A DNA stretch of 64,000 nt, from contig JAWHQI010000024.1 in assembly GCA_033032865.1 (NCBI GenBank), forward strand, positions 186,001 through 250,000, given 5' to 3'. The stretch comes from Dactylorhiza incarnata. Lineage: Eukaryota; Streptophyta; Magnoliopsida; Asparagales; Orchidaceae. Position 1 is the first letter of the stretch. Each line of letters starts with the position of its first letter. The notes under the pieces are model-generated. The model worked only from the letters and a program-made list of their open reading frames with translations, searched no databases and was not told the DNA's origin. The translations under genes and the position numbers were made by a program. Positions 12,086 through 22,797 of this stretch are shown here, piece by piece.

Positions 12086-14168
12086 ACCTGTTTGCGCGTC
12101 CCGAGCAAACATATTCGGCGGAGTAGGAAAAGCATAGCTAACCAAAAAAATTGCAAACATGGAATAGAATGCGAAGTTTCCTACTAGTGTGCATAGAAGT
12201 TCATTAGAAGAAGTTTTTACATATGCTAGCTACTTTATAAAATTGTAAATGCGTAAAAAGGAATTTATTTTTACTCAAAAATGGAATGTTGGTGAATCTC
12301 GTGGTCTCGCGTAGTACGAAAGTAAGCTAGACGCGCAGGTGAATGTTACCCAAGACCGGAACTCGGAATTATCTCCGTTGAAATCCATCAACGTCGAGAA
12401 CCATATGCTCGCCCGGTCACACTCTCTCCACGGCACTAGTGAACTCACAAGACGAATCGATAGGACTTTAGGTATACATGAGGCTTGGGTTACGGTTTGG
12501 AATGCAAAGATAAACGTGAAGGCTAATCGCAACCCAAATGAGCACACAAAAGTGCTAAATCATAGCAGCCCCAATAATACACGTGTAACACACCCCCAGA
12601 CATGACTTTGAAACCGGGTGTGCACACGGCCTACAACAATCAATACCAAAATATGCTTCAATTAAAGCGCTAGGGATAAATATATATATTTTTTTTTCTT
12701 TTTCTTTTTCTTTTTCTTTTCTTTTTATCCCCAAATTAATTAGCACAATTCTCAGCACAAAGACATTTTTTTTTAAAACTTCCACATCAACACTGAAGTT
12801 ACGCATCACCGCACCGCATTGAAAAATTACAATTCATAAATGCTCTTAGCTTAATTTTTGGTTGCGATAATAGGATTAGCTTTTAGGCCTTGGTGAAGTA
12901 TGGTGGGGCTGAATCAAAAGATCGGGTAGGCACAAAATAGGCTAGCAACGGTTAGTGTATAGGAGTGGTAGAACAAAGCTCAAGCTTGCCAAATAGATGG
13001 CCTATGTCACGCTCAACTTGCAAGTCATTCGCACCCATGCTTCGAGAGTCGCTTGGGGCAAGTTCTTAACCCCCGAGAAAGGTAATCCTTCCTCCCGACT
13101 CGAGCAACACGAACCTCACATTCGCCTACACACAATACCACGCTACCGCAAGATTCAACCACATTCACCATTTTGAGTAAAATAAATTAAAATCTACGCA
13201 AATCTACAAATTATAAATTAGAAGCATAAACAAAAACTAATTCTACTCAAATCCTTATGCAAACACGAGTTTTCAACTAGAGCACTACAAGAGTCAACAT
13301 TCCACTCCATCTTGCAATTATTTTGGCTAATACAGCACTTCCTACATCACATCCAAGAATTGAATATACAGAAGCATACAAACAAGCGAGTGCGCGCTAA
13401 AGTGGGTGCAGTGGTGTACAGTGAAGATGAACAATACTAAATAACTGAAATTAAAATACTTCTAGTATGCAAATGAGATGTGCACGTGCAGTGGGTAACA
13501 TATAACGGCTCTCCCTCAGACTTAATCTAAACAATACAACATAATGATATGACAGTGAAAATCAAAATCGAAAGCTAGGGAAGAAGTTACCCAATGCTCA
13601 GCAAGTGAGCATACCAGAAGGTGCGTGGAAATCTGAAGCAAACCCGCCATTCAGAATTTGCAATGAGTACCTGCAGGGGTGAGCTCCACAAAAACAAAAG
13701 AAAAAGACAAACTAAAATAAACTACAGCTAACTAAACATGATTAGAAGAAAAATAAAAATGCAGGAAAAGTAAGATAACTACTGGGGTTATTGTCCTCCC
13801 AGCACGACTTATTCAAATTGAAAACAGTTCTAGCTAATGGGTCTATGAAAAGAGAAGTGCACAGGTGACTATTCTAATATGCGTGTCGGTAGTGGGTACC
13901 GATACGGCAACAGAACAGTCACGCCTCTACCCGAATATAAATAATACCTGCTCGTCACAGGTAGAGGGAATAAAAAATAAGAAGAGGAGGAATCCTCACT
14001 CAACTCACCAAAAATATCCTTGCCCAGCAAGGTATCATCTCCATGGAGGCAGCAGGAGGAGAAGGAAATGAGTGGAGCTTCCTCTAGGGAGGGGGGATCA
14101 ACCTCCTCACATATGAGGATACACTCATCATTGACTTGAGCAACATGCTCCAAGTCCTCCTGGGGTAC
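12086..14168 (-). other. 3' non-coding region of E, similar to that of D
   Basis: No domain-bearing frame. Several blocks match the 3' region of D in order, including the phrase aacttgccccaagcgactct (minus strand, near 13055), an internal AAGTCTG(A/G)GGGAGAG purine tract (near 13510) and GTCTGGGGGTG (near 12593). Conservation without an ORF suggests cis-acting RNA sequence. Confidence 0.65.
12686..12727. repeat. CTTTTT microsatellite
   Basis: A T-run followed by about six CTTTT(T) units inside the 3' region of E. Confidence 0.85.
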
Positions 14169-14957
14169 CTATAAAGATTCAACCTGCACAGGCTCGGGTG
14201 AAGAAGGGGGGTCAAGAAATAAAAGAGAAGAAGGACAAAAATAATCAGAAATCGGGGGAGTGGTCCCGGTCTCACTCCCAACAGGATCCAAGGATAGATC
14301 GCTATCATCATCGTAAGTATCATGGCGAGGGGAACCCAAGAACTCAAGGGCCTCAGTGGTGGTTTGGACCTCCTCGTCCCATGAAGAAGTGCAAACCTCC
14401 TCATCAGAGAGAGTATCCTCCTCAACCCACTTTGGAGCATCCTCCAAATCCGAAGCATCACCCCACTCCATTACTTTGATAGGATCATAAAGAATGTGTG
14501 TAGAAAAATCTTGCAAAAGAACTGGAGGAACACAAAGATTTGGCTCCTCCGCAAAAAGATCTGCTGACGCCTCCCCGATGGAAAGAATACTTTCCTCATC
14601 ATACTCAGGTGCATCTAGGAGCTCCCATTCCTCTCCTTGTTGGCTAACAGATGAGTGATCATCATCACTGGGAGTGAAGCCATACACAGGGAGTGAGGAG
14701 TCCATGCACGAGATAAGCTCAGGGGTAGAGGGCACAATTGCCTCCATGGGCACAGAATGAGCGATAGGGACACTATTGTCATGAGTGGAGGAGCAGCGGT
14801 CAGGATTGAAAAGACTAGGACAGTCCTTCAATTCATGACCCTCTCCTCGACACAACAAGCAAACAATGTTCCTACACTGCCTAGCATTCAACTCATTCAT
14901 TTGGTCCATATAATAAACCATGTCATTAAAGCTAGGTGAAATATCCCATGACGACAT
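14169..14957 (-). CDS. zinc-knuckle acidic protein of element E
   Basis: 262 codons from the ATG at 14957-14955; a TTG two codons upstream is not needed as a start. Near the N terminus (about residues 30-50) is a CCHC knuckle, CLLCRGEGHELKDC, the RNA-binding motif of retroelement nucleocapsid. The remaining 200 residues are acidic and rich in Ser, Asp, Glu and Pro, with no recognised domain. The frame is intact, the only uninterrupted long frame in any element here. It replaces gag-pol in an element that must borrow protease, RT and integrase from an Athila such as D. It could be a reduced gag or a captured CCHC protein. The function is unknown. Confidence 0.65.
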   Translation of the reverse strand: MSSWDISPSFNDMVYYMDQMNELNARQCRNIVCLLCRGEGHELKDCPSLFNPDRCSSTHDNSVPIAHSVPMEAIVPSTPELISCMDSSLPVYGFTPSDDDHSSVSQQGEEWELLDAPEYDEESILSIGEASADLFAEEPNLCVPPVLLQDFSTHILYDPIKVMEWGDASDLEDAPKWVEEDTLSDEEVCTSSWDEEVQTTTEALEFLGSPRHDTYDDDSDLSLDPVGSETGTTPPISDYFCPSSLLFLDPPSSPEPVQVESL

Positions 14958-15195
14958 TTTCAATAATTAAAGCAGATAAAATGAAGCTGAAATTCTTTGC
15001 AAGGAAATTTACACAAACTAATAAAACTCCTTAGATTAAACTTGCCTAAAAAAAAAATTAAAACAGGAAAAGGGAAATAGTAAAATTAATAAACGCAAAA
15101 ATTAAATAGAAAACAAACAAAATGACAAGAGGACTATACACAATGGAAGAACTTCTAACTCTTGTCTCCCCCTACAGCAACTCACACGTCTGTGT

Positions 15196-15213
15196 TCCCC
15201 GGCAACGGCGCCA
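15196..15213 (-). other. primer-binding site of E (tRNA-Asp type)
   Basis: The minus strand reads TGGCGCCGTTGCCGGGGA a few bases after the LTR end, complementary to the 3' end of tRNA-Asp. The same 18-mer is present in D. Confidence 0.92.
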
Positions 15214-15219
15214 AAAACT

Positions 15220-16615
15220 TGAGGCGCAAATCCTGCACACCGTTATAGGCGGTAGCGAGACTGCGATCCGAACGACAGTGAACCGGTCGTTGTCAAGTAA
15301 TAATACGAGGAAGTAAATCCCCAAGAATCGAATCTCTCAAGGAACACAGTAAGGTGGAGTTTACTATTGAGGCAGGACTTGAGATTGAAGTCCTTTAGTC
15401 GGATGGAACGCGAAGGGGGGTTGTTTGGGTTATGGAAAATAAAAGTAACAAAATTAAACTACTCATATGCAGGCCTTGAGCGCACTGCTTCGCTAGGCAG
15501 GATGGAGACTACGTAGGCCTTGAACACACTACTTCGAAAGGGCGGATGGACGAGTAGGCTAGCGGATGGAATGGTTCGCACCGGCGGAGTCGTGGTGGAT
15601 TACACTGGCCGTTAGCACCGCTTAGCTTGGCGGATGGAAGAGTAGGCTCACGGAATGAAATCGATAAAATGAATGACAATAGCACACCTCATACACATGA
15701 ATAAATCAAAAGGAATTTCATAAAGATGAAATAAAAGTTACAGATCTAGATTTATCATGTTCTTCATCCGCAAAATAGAGAGTTTAGCATACAAACATCA
15801 TTTCGAAAGAATAAAGAGTAAGAGATTCGACCGACTCCGAAGCCTTGCTGGGATTCACGGTTGGAATCGCTGGGTTGTCAATCCGCGCCCAAGCTCGGTC
15901 CTCAACTGCGTCCGGGGTAAAGGAGGGCTGTCACTTCCTCCCAATGGCCCGTCTTCTTCGTGTCACGACCCGGCGATGTCTAATGCTCTTCAAACCTTCC
16001 TTGATGATGAAAGTAAGATCCAATCTCTTCCTTGAAGTTCCTAGATGAATAGAGGAGGCTTAGAACGAAAAAACGCAAAAAACGGCGCTCAAAAAGACCT
16101 AGAAACGAAGAAGTTGCGGTTGTTTTCGCGGAGCAGCTATTTATAGACAGGTGCAGGTTTTCAATGCGCACGATCAGTGGCGCACGACCAGTGGTCGTGC
16201 GCACTATGGCCAGTGGTCGTGCGATAAGCCAGTCAGGCCACTTTTTAGGTTGGAATTAATGCACGATCACTAGCGCACAACCAGTGGTCGTGCGCACTAT
16301 GTCCAGTGGTCGTGCGCAGTGTTCCTATGCAGTTTTTGCGCCCCGGAACACTCGCACAACCCCCGTATCAACATGAAAGATCATCGGGCCACTGAAATGG
16401 GCATTCCACACATTCTCAAATATAGAAATTAAATTGCAACATAAAGCATGAGTAATATAGACATGAAAATACACCGAAACGGGCCTAAAAGTGCACTTAG
16501 CTTGGAATAACAGGTAGAGAACAAATATGAGTGATTGTGGATCTAAAATGTAGTGCATTGACTCAAATACCGGCCCAGATGAGTCCATAAATGTGTATAT
16601 AAATAGGACTCATCA
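15220..16615 (-). repeat. 5' LTR of element E
   Basis: 1,396 bp. The minus strand starts TGATGAGTCC at 16615 and ends GCGCCTCA. U3 carries a GGTCGTGCGC cluster at about 16165-16320, then a TATA box (minus strand TATAAATA at 16138-16145), then a GC-rich R/U5. Confidence 0.92.
16138..16320 (-). promoter_or_regulatory. U3 repeat cluster and TATA box of E
   Basis: Four to five copies of CCAGTGGTCGTGCGC and its inverted partner GCGCACGACCAGTGG lie just upstream of TATAAATA in transcription order. The perfect inverted core GCGCACGACCAGTGGTCGTG could fold or bind a dimer. D carries a related GGTCGTGCG cluster at the same LTR position. Confidence 0.75.
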
Positions 16616-17747
16616 CCGGCCGGAGGTGGTCGGATCTTGTTTTAGAGGAAGGAAAAAGGGGTACGTATCGCACCCTTTCGGAAGAACAATCCGAGCCCTA
16701 TTGTGCACGGATCAAGCCCCGAAATATGAAGAGATCTAGCACTAAGGGAGGAGAAGAGGATCGGACCTGAGTGGGAGCTTGGTTGCGTGAATTCTGGCGA
16801 GTCGCCATTGATGGTGCTGGAGCTTTCGGTGCCATGCCGATCTAGGATTTCTCTGCACGAAACTCACTAGAAAAATGGGGGATCTCTTCCTCTCTGAGCA
16901 CTGAAGGAAATGGGAGGGGTTTCAATCGGCTAGGATGGCTTTATTTCTAAAAGCCATTGATGGCCATTAAGCTAAATTTCGGTTACTCTAAAAATTCCCT
17001 TAATCAGCCCCTTGGCCATGGAAAACTCCAGAAAATCATTGGTAACTGAAGGGGGAGATGAATGCACATCAATTGGGGAGGGATTTGAAGGATCAATTAC
17101 ATTTAATCCCATGAAAGCTCTCTTTCTCTCTCTCCGATTTGAGAGAAACCTCCCTTTTCTCTCTCCTACACAGCAATTACAGAAATTAAGTGGTACTATC
17201 CAAAAATCAGCATGCCCACTAGATGATGGATCACTCAATTGGGCCTAACCCAAATGGATTGGGTCCAATTTGGGCAAACTAGTTTATTTTGAGGTAATTT
17301 GACCTAAATTAGGCTTAAGGGTAAATTGGTCAAATTGCAAGTCTCGTGATGGGGCTTTTTGGTCCACTAGGTTCCTAGAAGCCCTATTAGGGAAGGGGTA
17401 AGGTCAATTTGGCATGGTGGAGGCTAATTGACCCTAATTGAGTTAGTTTGACCAATTTAGGGTCAAAGTTGACTTTGGTCTAATTGGCCTCTTAATTTGA
17501 CTCCAAAGGGTCCTTGGTGCTCCATGAGAACCCCTAATGGGTTAGGAATGCTATGGTGGGGTCAAGGTTTAAGGTGGGGCCCTAAACACAATCCTAGGCT
17601 TGATATCTGAAAATTGCTATTTGCAGACAACTTGGGTTTTCTTCTTCTCTCCTAAGTTCACAGTCCCTTGGGCTCTCCCTATGGTTTTGTCATGACCTAG
17701 TCATGACTAAACCAACTTAGGGGTCTAGTTGTTTGAGGGATGTTACA

Positions 17748-17924
17748 AGAAGTCTCATCACCAGAAGGATAGGAAGGTGGAAAAATCCTTTCTAGCAAAG
17801 AAAGGAAGAAGCTGGAGTGAATTTGAATCCTCAACTTCAGATTCAGAGTATGAAGAAGAAGCCATCATTGGGCTATTTGCAGCTGAACAAGATGATAATT
17901 TTCCCTACTACCAAGATAGGAATC
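17748..17924 (+). pseudogene. gag: gag of element A, second segment
   Basis: Continues the post-knuckle part of A gag after insert F. It contains a basic stretch with VEKSFLAKKGRSWSEFES, then an acidic segment. 17748-17752 is the F target duplication and 17920-17924 (gaatc) that of B. The corresponding part of B gag reads EKSLIAKKGKVTLSDS. Confidence 0.85.
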
Positions 17925-19457
17925 TAAAAGACTTTAATAAAGGGTAGCTAATCACCTAGAGGGAGGGTGAATAGGTTATTTTAAAAAACTATTGCAATTC
18001 TTGATTATAACCATAATAAAATTGATCAGAGCTTTCAAGAATAAGAACACACACAGAAAAGATACACAGATTTTTATAGTGGTTGCCCTTATCTTGGGTA
18101 ATCCACTTTCCCCCTTCTCCCCTTCTAGCAGTGTGCTAGATAGGGTTTATAGCTCCTCCAGATCTCAGACCACAAACAGGTCTTACAGCTCAGATCACAA
18201 CAGATCTTACAGTCTCAGATCTCACAGATCTTACAAACTTAGATCTCACAGATCCTACCTCAGCCTTTATAACTAGGCCTACAGCTCAGAATCACCCCTG
18301 AATCCTACAACTCAGATCACACCTGATCTTACAACTCAGATCCTTGACAGATCCTACACTTAGATCTGACAACTCAGATCCTACAGGAATTTATAAAGAG
18401 AATAACAAATACTTAGACTCAGATTCTTCAGATTGTTGAGTCTTCTTGAATTTCCTGAATGATCAGATAGAAAACTTCAATAGAACAACAACAGCAGATG
18501 ATCTTCTTGATTCGACAGGTTGTGATGGTTGTTCTTCTTCTTAGGAAGACAGATTCTTCCTTCTTGATCTTCTACTTTCAGAAAGATGTATCAGCACCAG
18601 ATTGCTGAATGAAATCTTCAAGTCAGATTGGTTCTGAAAGAGAAGATGACTTCTTCAGATTCTTTCTCAGACTTTCCCTCAAAGTGATGGAGAAGATAAT
18701 GGCTTTGGAAAGATAGGAACAATCAACTTAACTTCATAACCCATAGGTCATGCCTTCTATTTATAGCCCGCCATCTGCAACGTCTGTTACGCTCCTCCAC
18801 GTCAGCATGACGTTAAGTTTTCAACGGTCTTCAATGTCTTCTGAAGAAATAAAGGCTTAGCTAGTTATAGAAGATATTCCTCAGTTTAAAGTATTTGTAG
18901 AAGAAGCGTTGATCACTGAGCATCTCTGTCGACGCTTTTTCCATTAGGCATCGAGCGATATGTAGACACTCGACGCTTACTCCTTAGACTGAAGCTCTCG
19001 ACTCCTCCTTCTTAGGCGTTGAGCAATCATCAGTTAGTCGACGCTTTTTATCTGTAGAAGTCGAGCAACATACAGGGGCTCGACGCTTCTTAACTAAACC
19101 TTCACAGCTCGACTCTTCTTGTTTGCGCTGAGCTGACTGAAGTTTAGTCGACACTTCTCTTTCCATGGCGTCGAGTGATATAACTTGGCTCGACGCTTCC
19201 TAACTTGGTCTCAGAACTTCAGCGGCGACCTTTTCTATTTGAGCAGTAGACATGAGTCAATGCTTCTGGGTCACAGGCGTCGAGCGATGTATGATGTCTC
19301 GACGCTTGTGAACTTGGATGGATTCCATGAGCATTTTGCCTGACCTGATCTCCTGCATATTGATTCTAGAGAGTATATCAAATACATTCTGAGATATATC
19401 TTTGACTTAGGAGTGGACTTCTCCAAATCTAAGACATTGTGAGCAATGATCCCAACA
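17925..19457 (-). repeat. 3' LTR of element B
   Basis: Minus-strand LTR from TGTTGGGATCATTG at 19457 to CTTTTA at 17925 (last C of the usual CA mutated). U3 has the TCGACGC cluster at 18905-19310, and the TATA box is at 18758-18765. Downstream lies a region rich in 'cagatctcagatc'-like repeats (18140-18390). Confidence 0.93.
18140..18390 (-). repeat. CAGATC-rich short repeats in the B LTR
   Basis: Dense, irregular repeats of 'cagatct(c/t)aca' units lie in the transcribed part of the LTR. The same block is at 28715-28960 in the other LTR. The function is unknown. Confidence 0.75.
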
Positions 19458-19468
19458 ATCTCCCCCTA
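19458..19468 (-). other. polypurine tract of B
   Basis: The minus strand reads ATAGGGGGAGAT directly before the 3' LTR, in the position expected for the plus-strand primer. Confidence 0.8.
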
Positions 19469-19701
19469 TTTGAAGAAGTCATAATCTCAGTCAATGATAT
19501 ATCTCTCTTTTCAAAGATAATCAATGTTTTCTAATTTTTATACAGGTAATCAAAATAAAGAGTATAATGCGTTATAAAATTAGATTACCAAAACATTCTA
19601 TCCATAGAAATTATCTCAGACATGATTTCTCACATAAGCACAAAAACATAAGCAATTCAGAATAAGACATGTCATGAAGAGAGAAAGAATCACATCTCAG
19701 G

Positions 19702-19704
<3 letters not shown>

Positions 19705-19732
<28 letters not shown>
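19705..19732. repeat. TA microsatellite
   Basis: About 14 TA units between ORF3 and the 3' LTR of B. Confidence 0.9.
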
Positions 19733-19737
<5 letters not shown>

Positions 19738-19830
19738 CATGAAAAATAATTAGCATTGGGAACTCAACAAGATTGTTCAAAAATATATCAATTACATTCT
19801 TCTGAAAATACTTAGTAACAATTAAAATTT

Positions 19831-22373
19831 CTAAAGCTGCTCAGGATCCTTAAATTCAATTCCTCTTTTGGCACTTTTGGAAAGTGCTTCAGCAACTTCC
19901 TTTTTTCTCTTGAAATAACCAAATGGTTTTGGAAAGTATCTGATTGGCTCCATATCACCAACCTGAATCTTCCCAGCCATTTTGTCAGCCTTGAATTTGA
20001 TCTTCAGTTCCTCTTGATCCCTATGCTTTAATCATTCAGCTTCAGAATACCACTTTCCTCTTTCCTCTGGGTTACCTTCCACAGCTTCCCAAGCTGACAG
20101 AATCAATTCTCTGGAAAAGGGAGACCAATGTTCAAAATCAACCCTTGATTGAACCTCTTCTCTGAACTTTCTTTTACTTGATTCAACTTGCTCACTAGTA
20201 AAGTGCTCTCTTTTGTTCTTATCTTCAGGACTATACATTTTAGCAATTTGCTTTTGAACCTGAGTAAGAGAAGCTGGCCTTGTCTCAGAAACTTGATCAT
20301 TCTCATAGTCTATGGGAGGATATCCAAGAATTTCTCTTATAGAGTTGGAGGTCCACACAGCATGTTCAGAACTAGCTTGAATCATTGACCTCTCCCCCTT
20401 TAGGACTTCTTCGACAATATGATCTCTTATCACATTCTTCTGAAATCTGACTTGTCCTTCCAAGTGATTAATTCCACTCTCAATGATTTTCTTTACCTTA
20501 AAGAGATGATCATCTATGGTGTCTGTATGCAATTTTGCTTGATCTTTCAGAACTGTGGAGCTCTCATCAATTTTATCCAGAATATCAGTATTCTGCTGTT
20601 GCAGTCTAGCTTCAATCTTATTTGTACCTGTGCAACCTGTTCCTTATACAGAACTTGCATGTTATTACTTAGTATTCCTTGGTTTGTCTGAACATCATCC
20701 ACTGTCTTTGTAATTCTAGCTTGTGACTCTTTAAGAACCTTTGATGTTTCTTTGATTACATCAAGTTGTTCAGTTGTATAATCTACTGAAGCACCAGCTC
20801 TCTTAAAGAACTTTACCATCTCCTTTCTCAATGCAGATATCTGATGATTGACTTCAAATCTAACCAATTTCAACTGGAAATCTACGTCATTTTTCATTTT
20901 TGTATTATTCTCCTTAATATATTGTTCTAATAATCTTCTTTGATTATTTAGCAACACCTCCAGTTGAGGTAGAATAGGACTAAGATCCACATTGATTTCC
21001 TTTTCCATTTCACCACCTCTACTGCTTTCTTCTCTCATGAAAGAGTCATTTCTTTGGCTCATATGGGAGCTAGAGGATTCTACCTTGATTACCTTTTCAA
21101 TAGGTTCCTTTGTTGCTTCAGGCTCTCCTTCTACATCCATAGCATCAGCTACAGAATTTACTTTAGCAGGGATCTCAGCCTGAGACTCCCCCTCAAAAGG
21201 TGCATTGTCTTCAGATGGAATTCCATCTTGAGGCTCCCCCTCAATCTCTGCATTGATCAGATCAATTTTTTCCTGAGCAGGGATCTCATCCTGAGCCTCC
21301 CCCTCAACTACTGCTTTGCTCATTTCAGAACTATTCAGAGCAGGAATCTCATCTTGAGCCTCTCTCTCATTTTGAAAAATCTCTTCAAGTCTAACAGGGG
21401 ATGCATAATGACTTCCTCTTTCTTCTTCTCCTTTCTCACTCTCATTCTTTTCTTTCTCATTCTCATCCTTTGGAGTGTCAGGAGAACTGTCCCTTTGATT
21501 GTTCCCCTCTTCTTCTTCAGAAGATGTAAGGTTTGGATCATGAATTGGAGAAGATCTAGTTTTTCTATTGGAAGAAGATGAGCTTGATGAACTTGAAGAA
21601 ACCTTCTTCTTCTTTTGCTTCTTGGCTTTCTTTTGCTTGGGAGAAAGATCTGCTGGTTGAAAATTTGATAAGACTCTGTCCCATCTCTCTATCATTCTAA
21701 TATCCATTTTCTTCATGTGGTTTATCTTGGATCCAAGTTTGTTATTCAAGAAATCAGGAATGACTTTTACTAAATACAAAGATAGTATCCTACCCATGTT
21801 GGGTACTTGGATACATTCAATTATCCTGTCAAATATCACTCTCCCCCAATCTGTTCTCAAAGAATGAATAATCCTTGTTAGTAAAATAAACATTTTTCTG
21901 GATATTTTATCATGAGATCCAGTCTTACACAACAGCCCCTTTCCTATCACGTCTGATAGCAATTTTCCTTTTGAGTTCATTCCTTTTCTAAGAATACTTC
22001 CTGTGATTTCTCGAGATGTTTCAATTCCGCACCAGATTTGTGCTAATTTAATCTGTTCTGAGGTCACTTCTTCTTCTTCACTTCTCTTTAACCTAGGCAG
22101 TTCTAGTGCCTTAGCGAGTCTGGATGGAGTGATCTTAATCTTCTTACCATTCACACTGGTCTTAAGCTTTGAATTGACGGAGTCTATTACTATATTGGAT
22201 TAAAGTTCTAATACCTCTCTTTTCCAGATAAGGGATGATTCAGATAGTACGAATTCTAATCCAGCCTTGTAGATTAGCTCAATGGTTGATTTGATTTCTT
22301 CTGGAGCAGATTGGAATCCATTTCGAACAAGCTCGCTTCCTTCATAAAGATAATCGCTGCTTTTGGGACGCAT
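19831..22373 (-). pseudogene. accessory ORF3 (env-position) of element B
   Basis: The ATG at 22373 lies about 110 bp after a TATA box and 425 bp after pol. The start MRPKSSDYLYEGSELVRNGF matches the start of A ORF3. A folded N-terminal domain (about residues 1-220, with GKLLSDVIGKGLLCKTGSHD and NMGRILSLYL) resembles the plant-transposon accessory domain often found in such elements. A Ser/Glu-rich linker with 'AQDEIPA' repeats, then long coiled-coil-like helices, then a basic end follow. One in-frame TAA near 22203, a frameshift near 20545 and a stop at 20032 break about 847 codons. No signal peptide or clear membrane segment is seen, so calling it an envelope protein is not supported. Confidence 0.75.
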
Positions 22374-22478
22374 TGTTGTTGATGATCGAAGAGAGAAGGA
22401 ATTGATTGAGAGATTTTCTAGGGCAGCTAATTTCGAACTGAGAGAACTAGGGCATATGCACTAACGAAGTGTCTTCCC

Positions 22479-22745
22479 TATTTATAGAAGTTCTAATTCA
22501 AGAAGATGAATAGCCGCGCGCCGAACTTGTTTGACAAGATTGATCTAATGGTTCAAATTGACCCTGTCGAGACGGCCTAGCTATGTTTGCACAAGCGTTG
22601 AGATAGCTCGACGCCATTTATCTTCCGTCGATGCCAGGTATCTTCTCGACGCCAGATATCGTCTCGATGCCAGGTATCTTCTCTCGACGCCAGGTGGTTT
22701 CTGTCGACGCTAGGTATCTTCTTTCGACGCCAGGTATCTTCTCCA
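22479..22745 (-). promoter_or_regulatory. internal promoter-like module before B ORF3
   Basis: On the minus strand, 53 bp after the pol stop, come about seven TCGACGCCAGGTATCTTC-like units (22745-22560). They are followed by TATAAATA (22486-22479) and, about 106 bp later, the ORF3 start codon. The TCGACGC core is the same motif that fills U3 of B's own LTR. The arrangement suggests that ORF3 has its own transcript rather than being made by read-through or splicing of the full-length RNA. Confidence 0.65.
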
Positions 22746-22797
22746 CTTACTTTTTAGGACACAAACATTACTTTCATTTATTTAATCCAATACAACT

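Larger units (their letters stand above)
10677..16615 (-). mobile_element. Element E: non-autonomous Athila-type gypsy retrotransposon
   Basis: 5,939 bp with two LTRs of equal length (1,396 bp) and the perfect target duplication ccggc (10672-10676 and 16616-16620). On the minus strand the LTR starts TGATGAGTCC, like element D. The primer-binding site is the Athila tRNA-Asp type, and the polypurine tract is AAGTCTGGGGGTG. The 3.1-kb interior has no protease, RT or integrase. It has one ORF with a zinc knuckle (14957-14169) and a 3' region similar to that of D. The near-identical LTRs indicate a recent insertion, later than F. Confidence 0.92.
6670..17747 (-). mobile_element. Element F: giant solo LTR (about 5.1 kb) interrupted by E
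   Basis: The insertion starts TGTAAGACCCC and ends GGGATGTTACA and is flanked by the perfect 5-bp duplication agaag (6665-6669 and 17748-17752). Without E it is about 5,134 bp and shows no gag or pol domain, no primer-binding site and no second copy of either end. This fits a solo LTR left by recombination between two LTRs. By analogy with G (TGTAACTCCCC start, GGGTTGTGACA end) the orientation is probably minus. The transcribed-side features resemble G: a GC-rich block (10490-10676 plus 16621-16880) next to a TCGACGAA array. A non-autonomous element without coding capacity is an alternative. Confidence 0.75.

Noticed and set aside
18140..18390. Ser/Arg-rich frame SYSSDHNRSYSLRSHRSY
   Set aside because: Produced by the CAGATC repeats in the B LTR. 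The copy at 28715-28960 is the other LTR.
20547..22154. calling ORF3 an envelope glycoprotein
   Set aside because: The position matches the env slot but no signal peptide, cleavage site or transmembrane helix can be seen, so only the neutral term accessory ORF3 is used.
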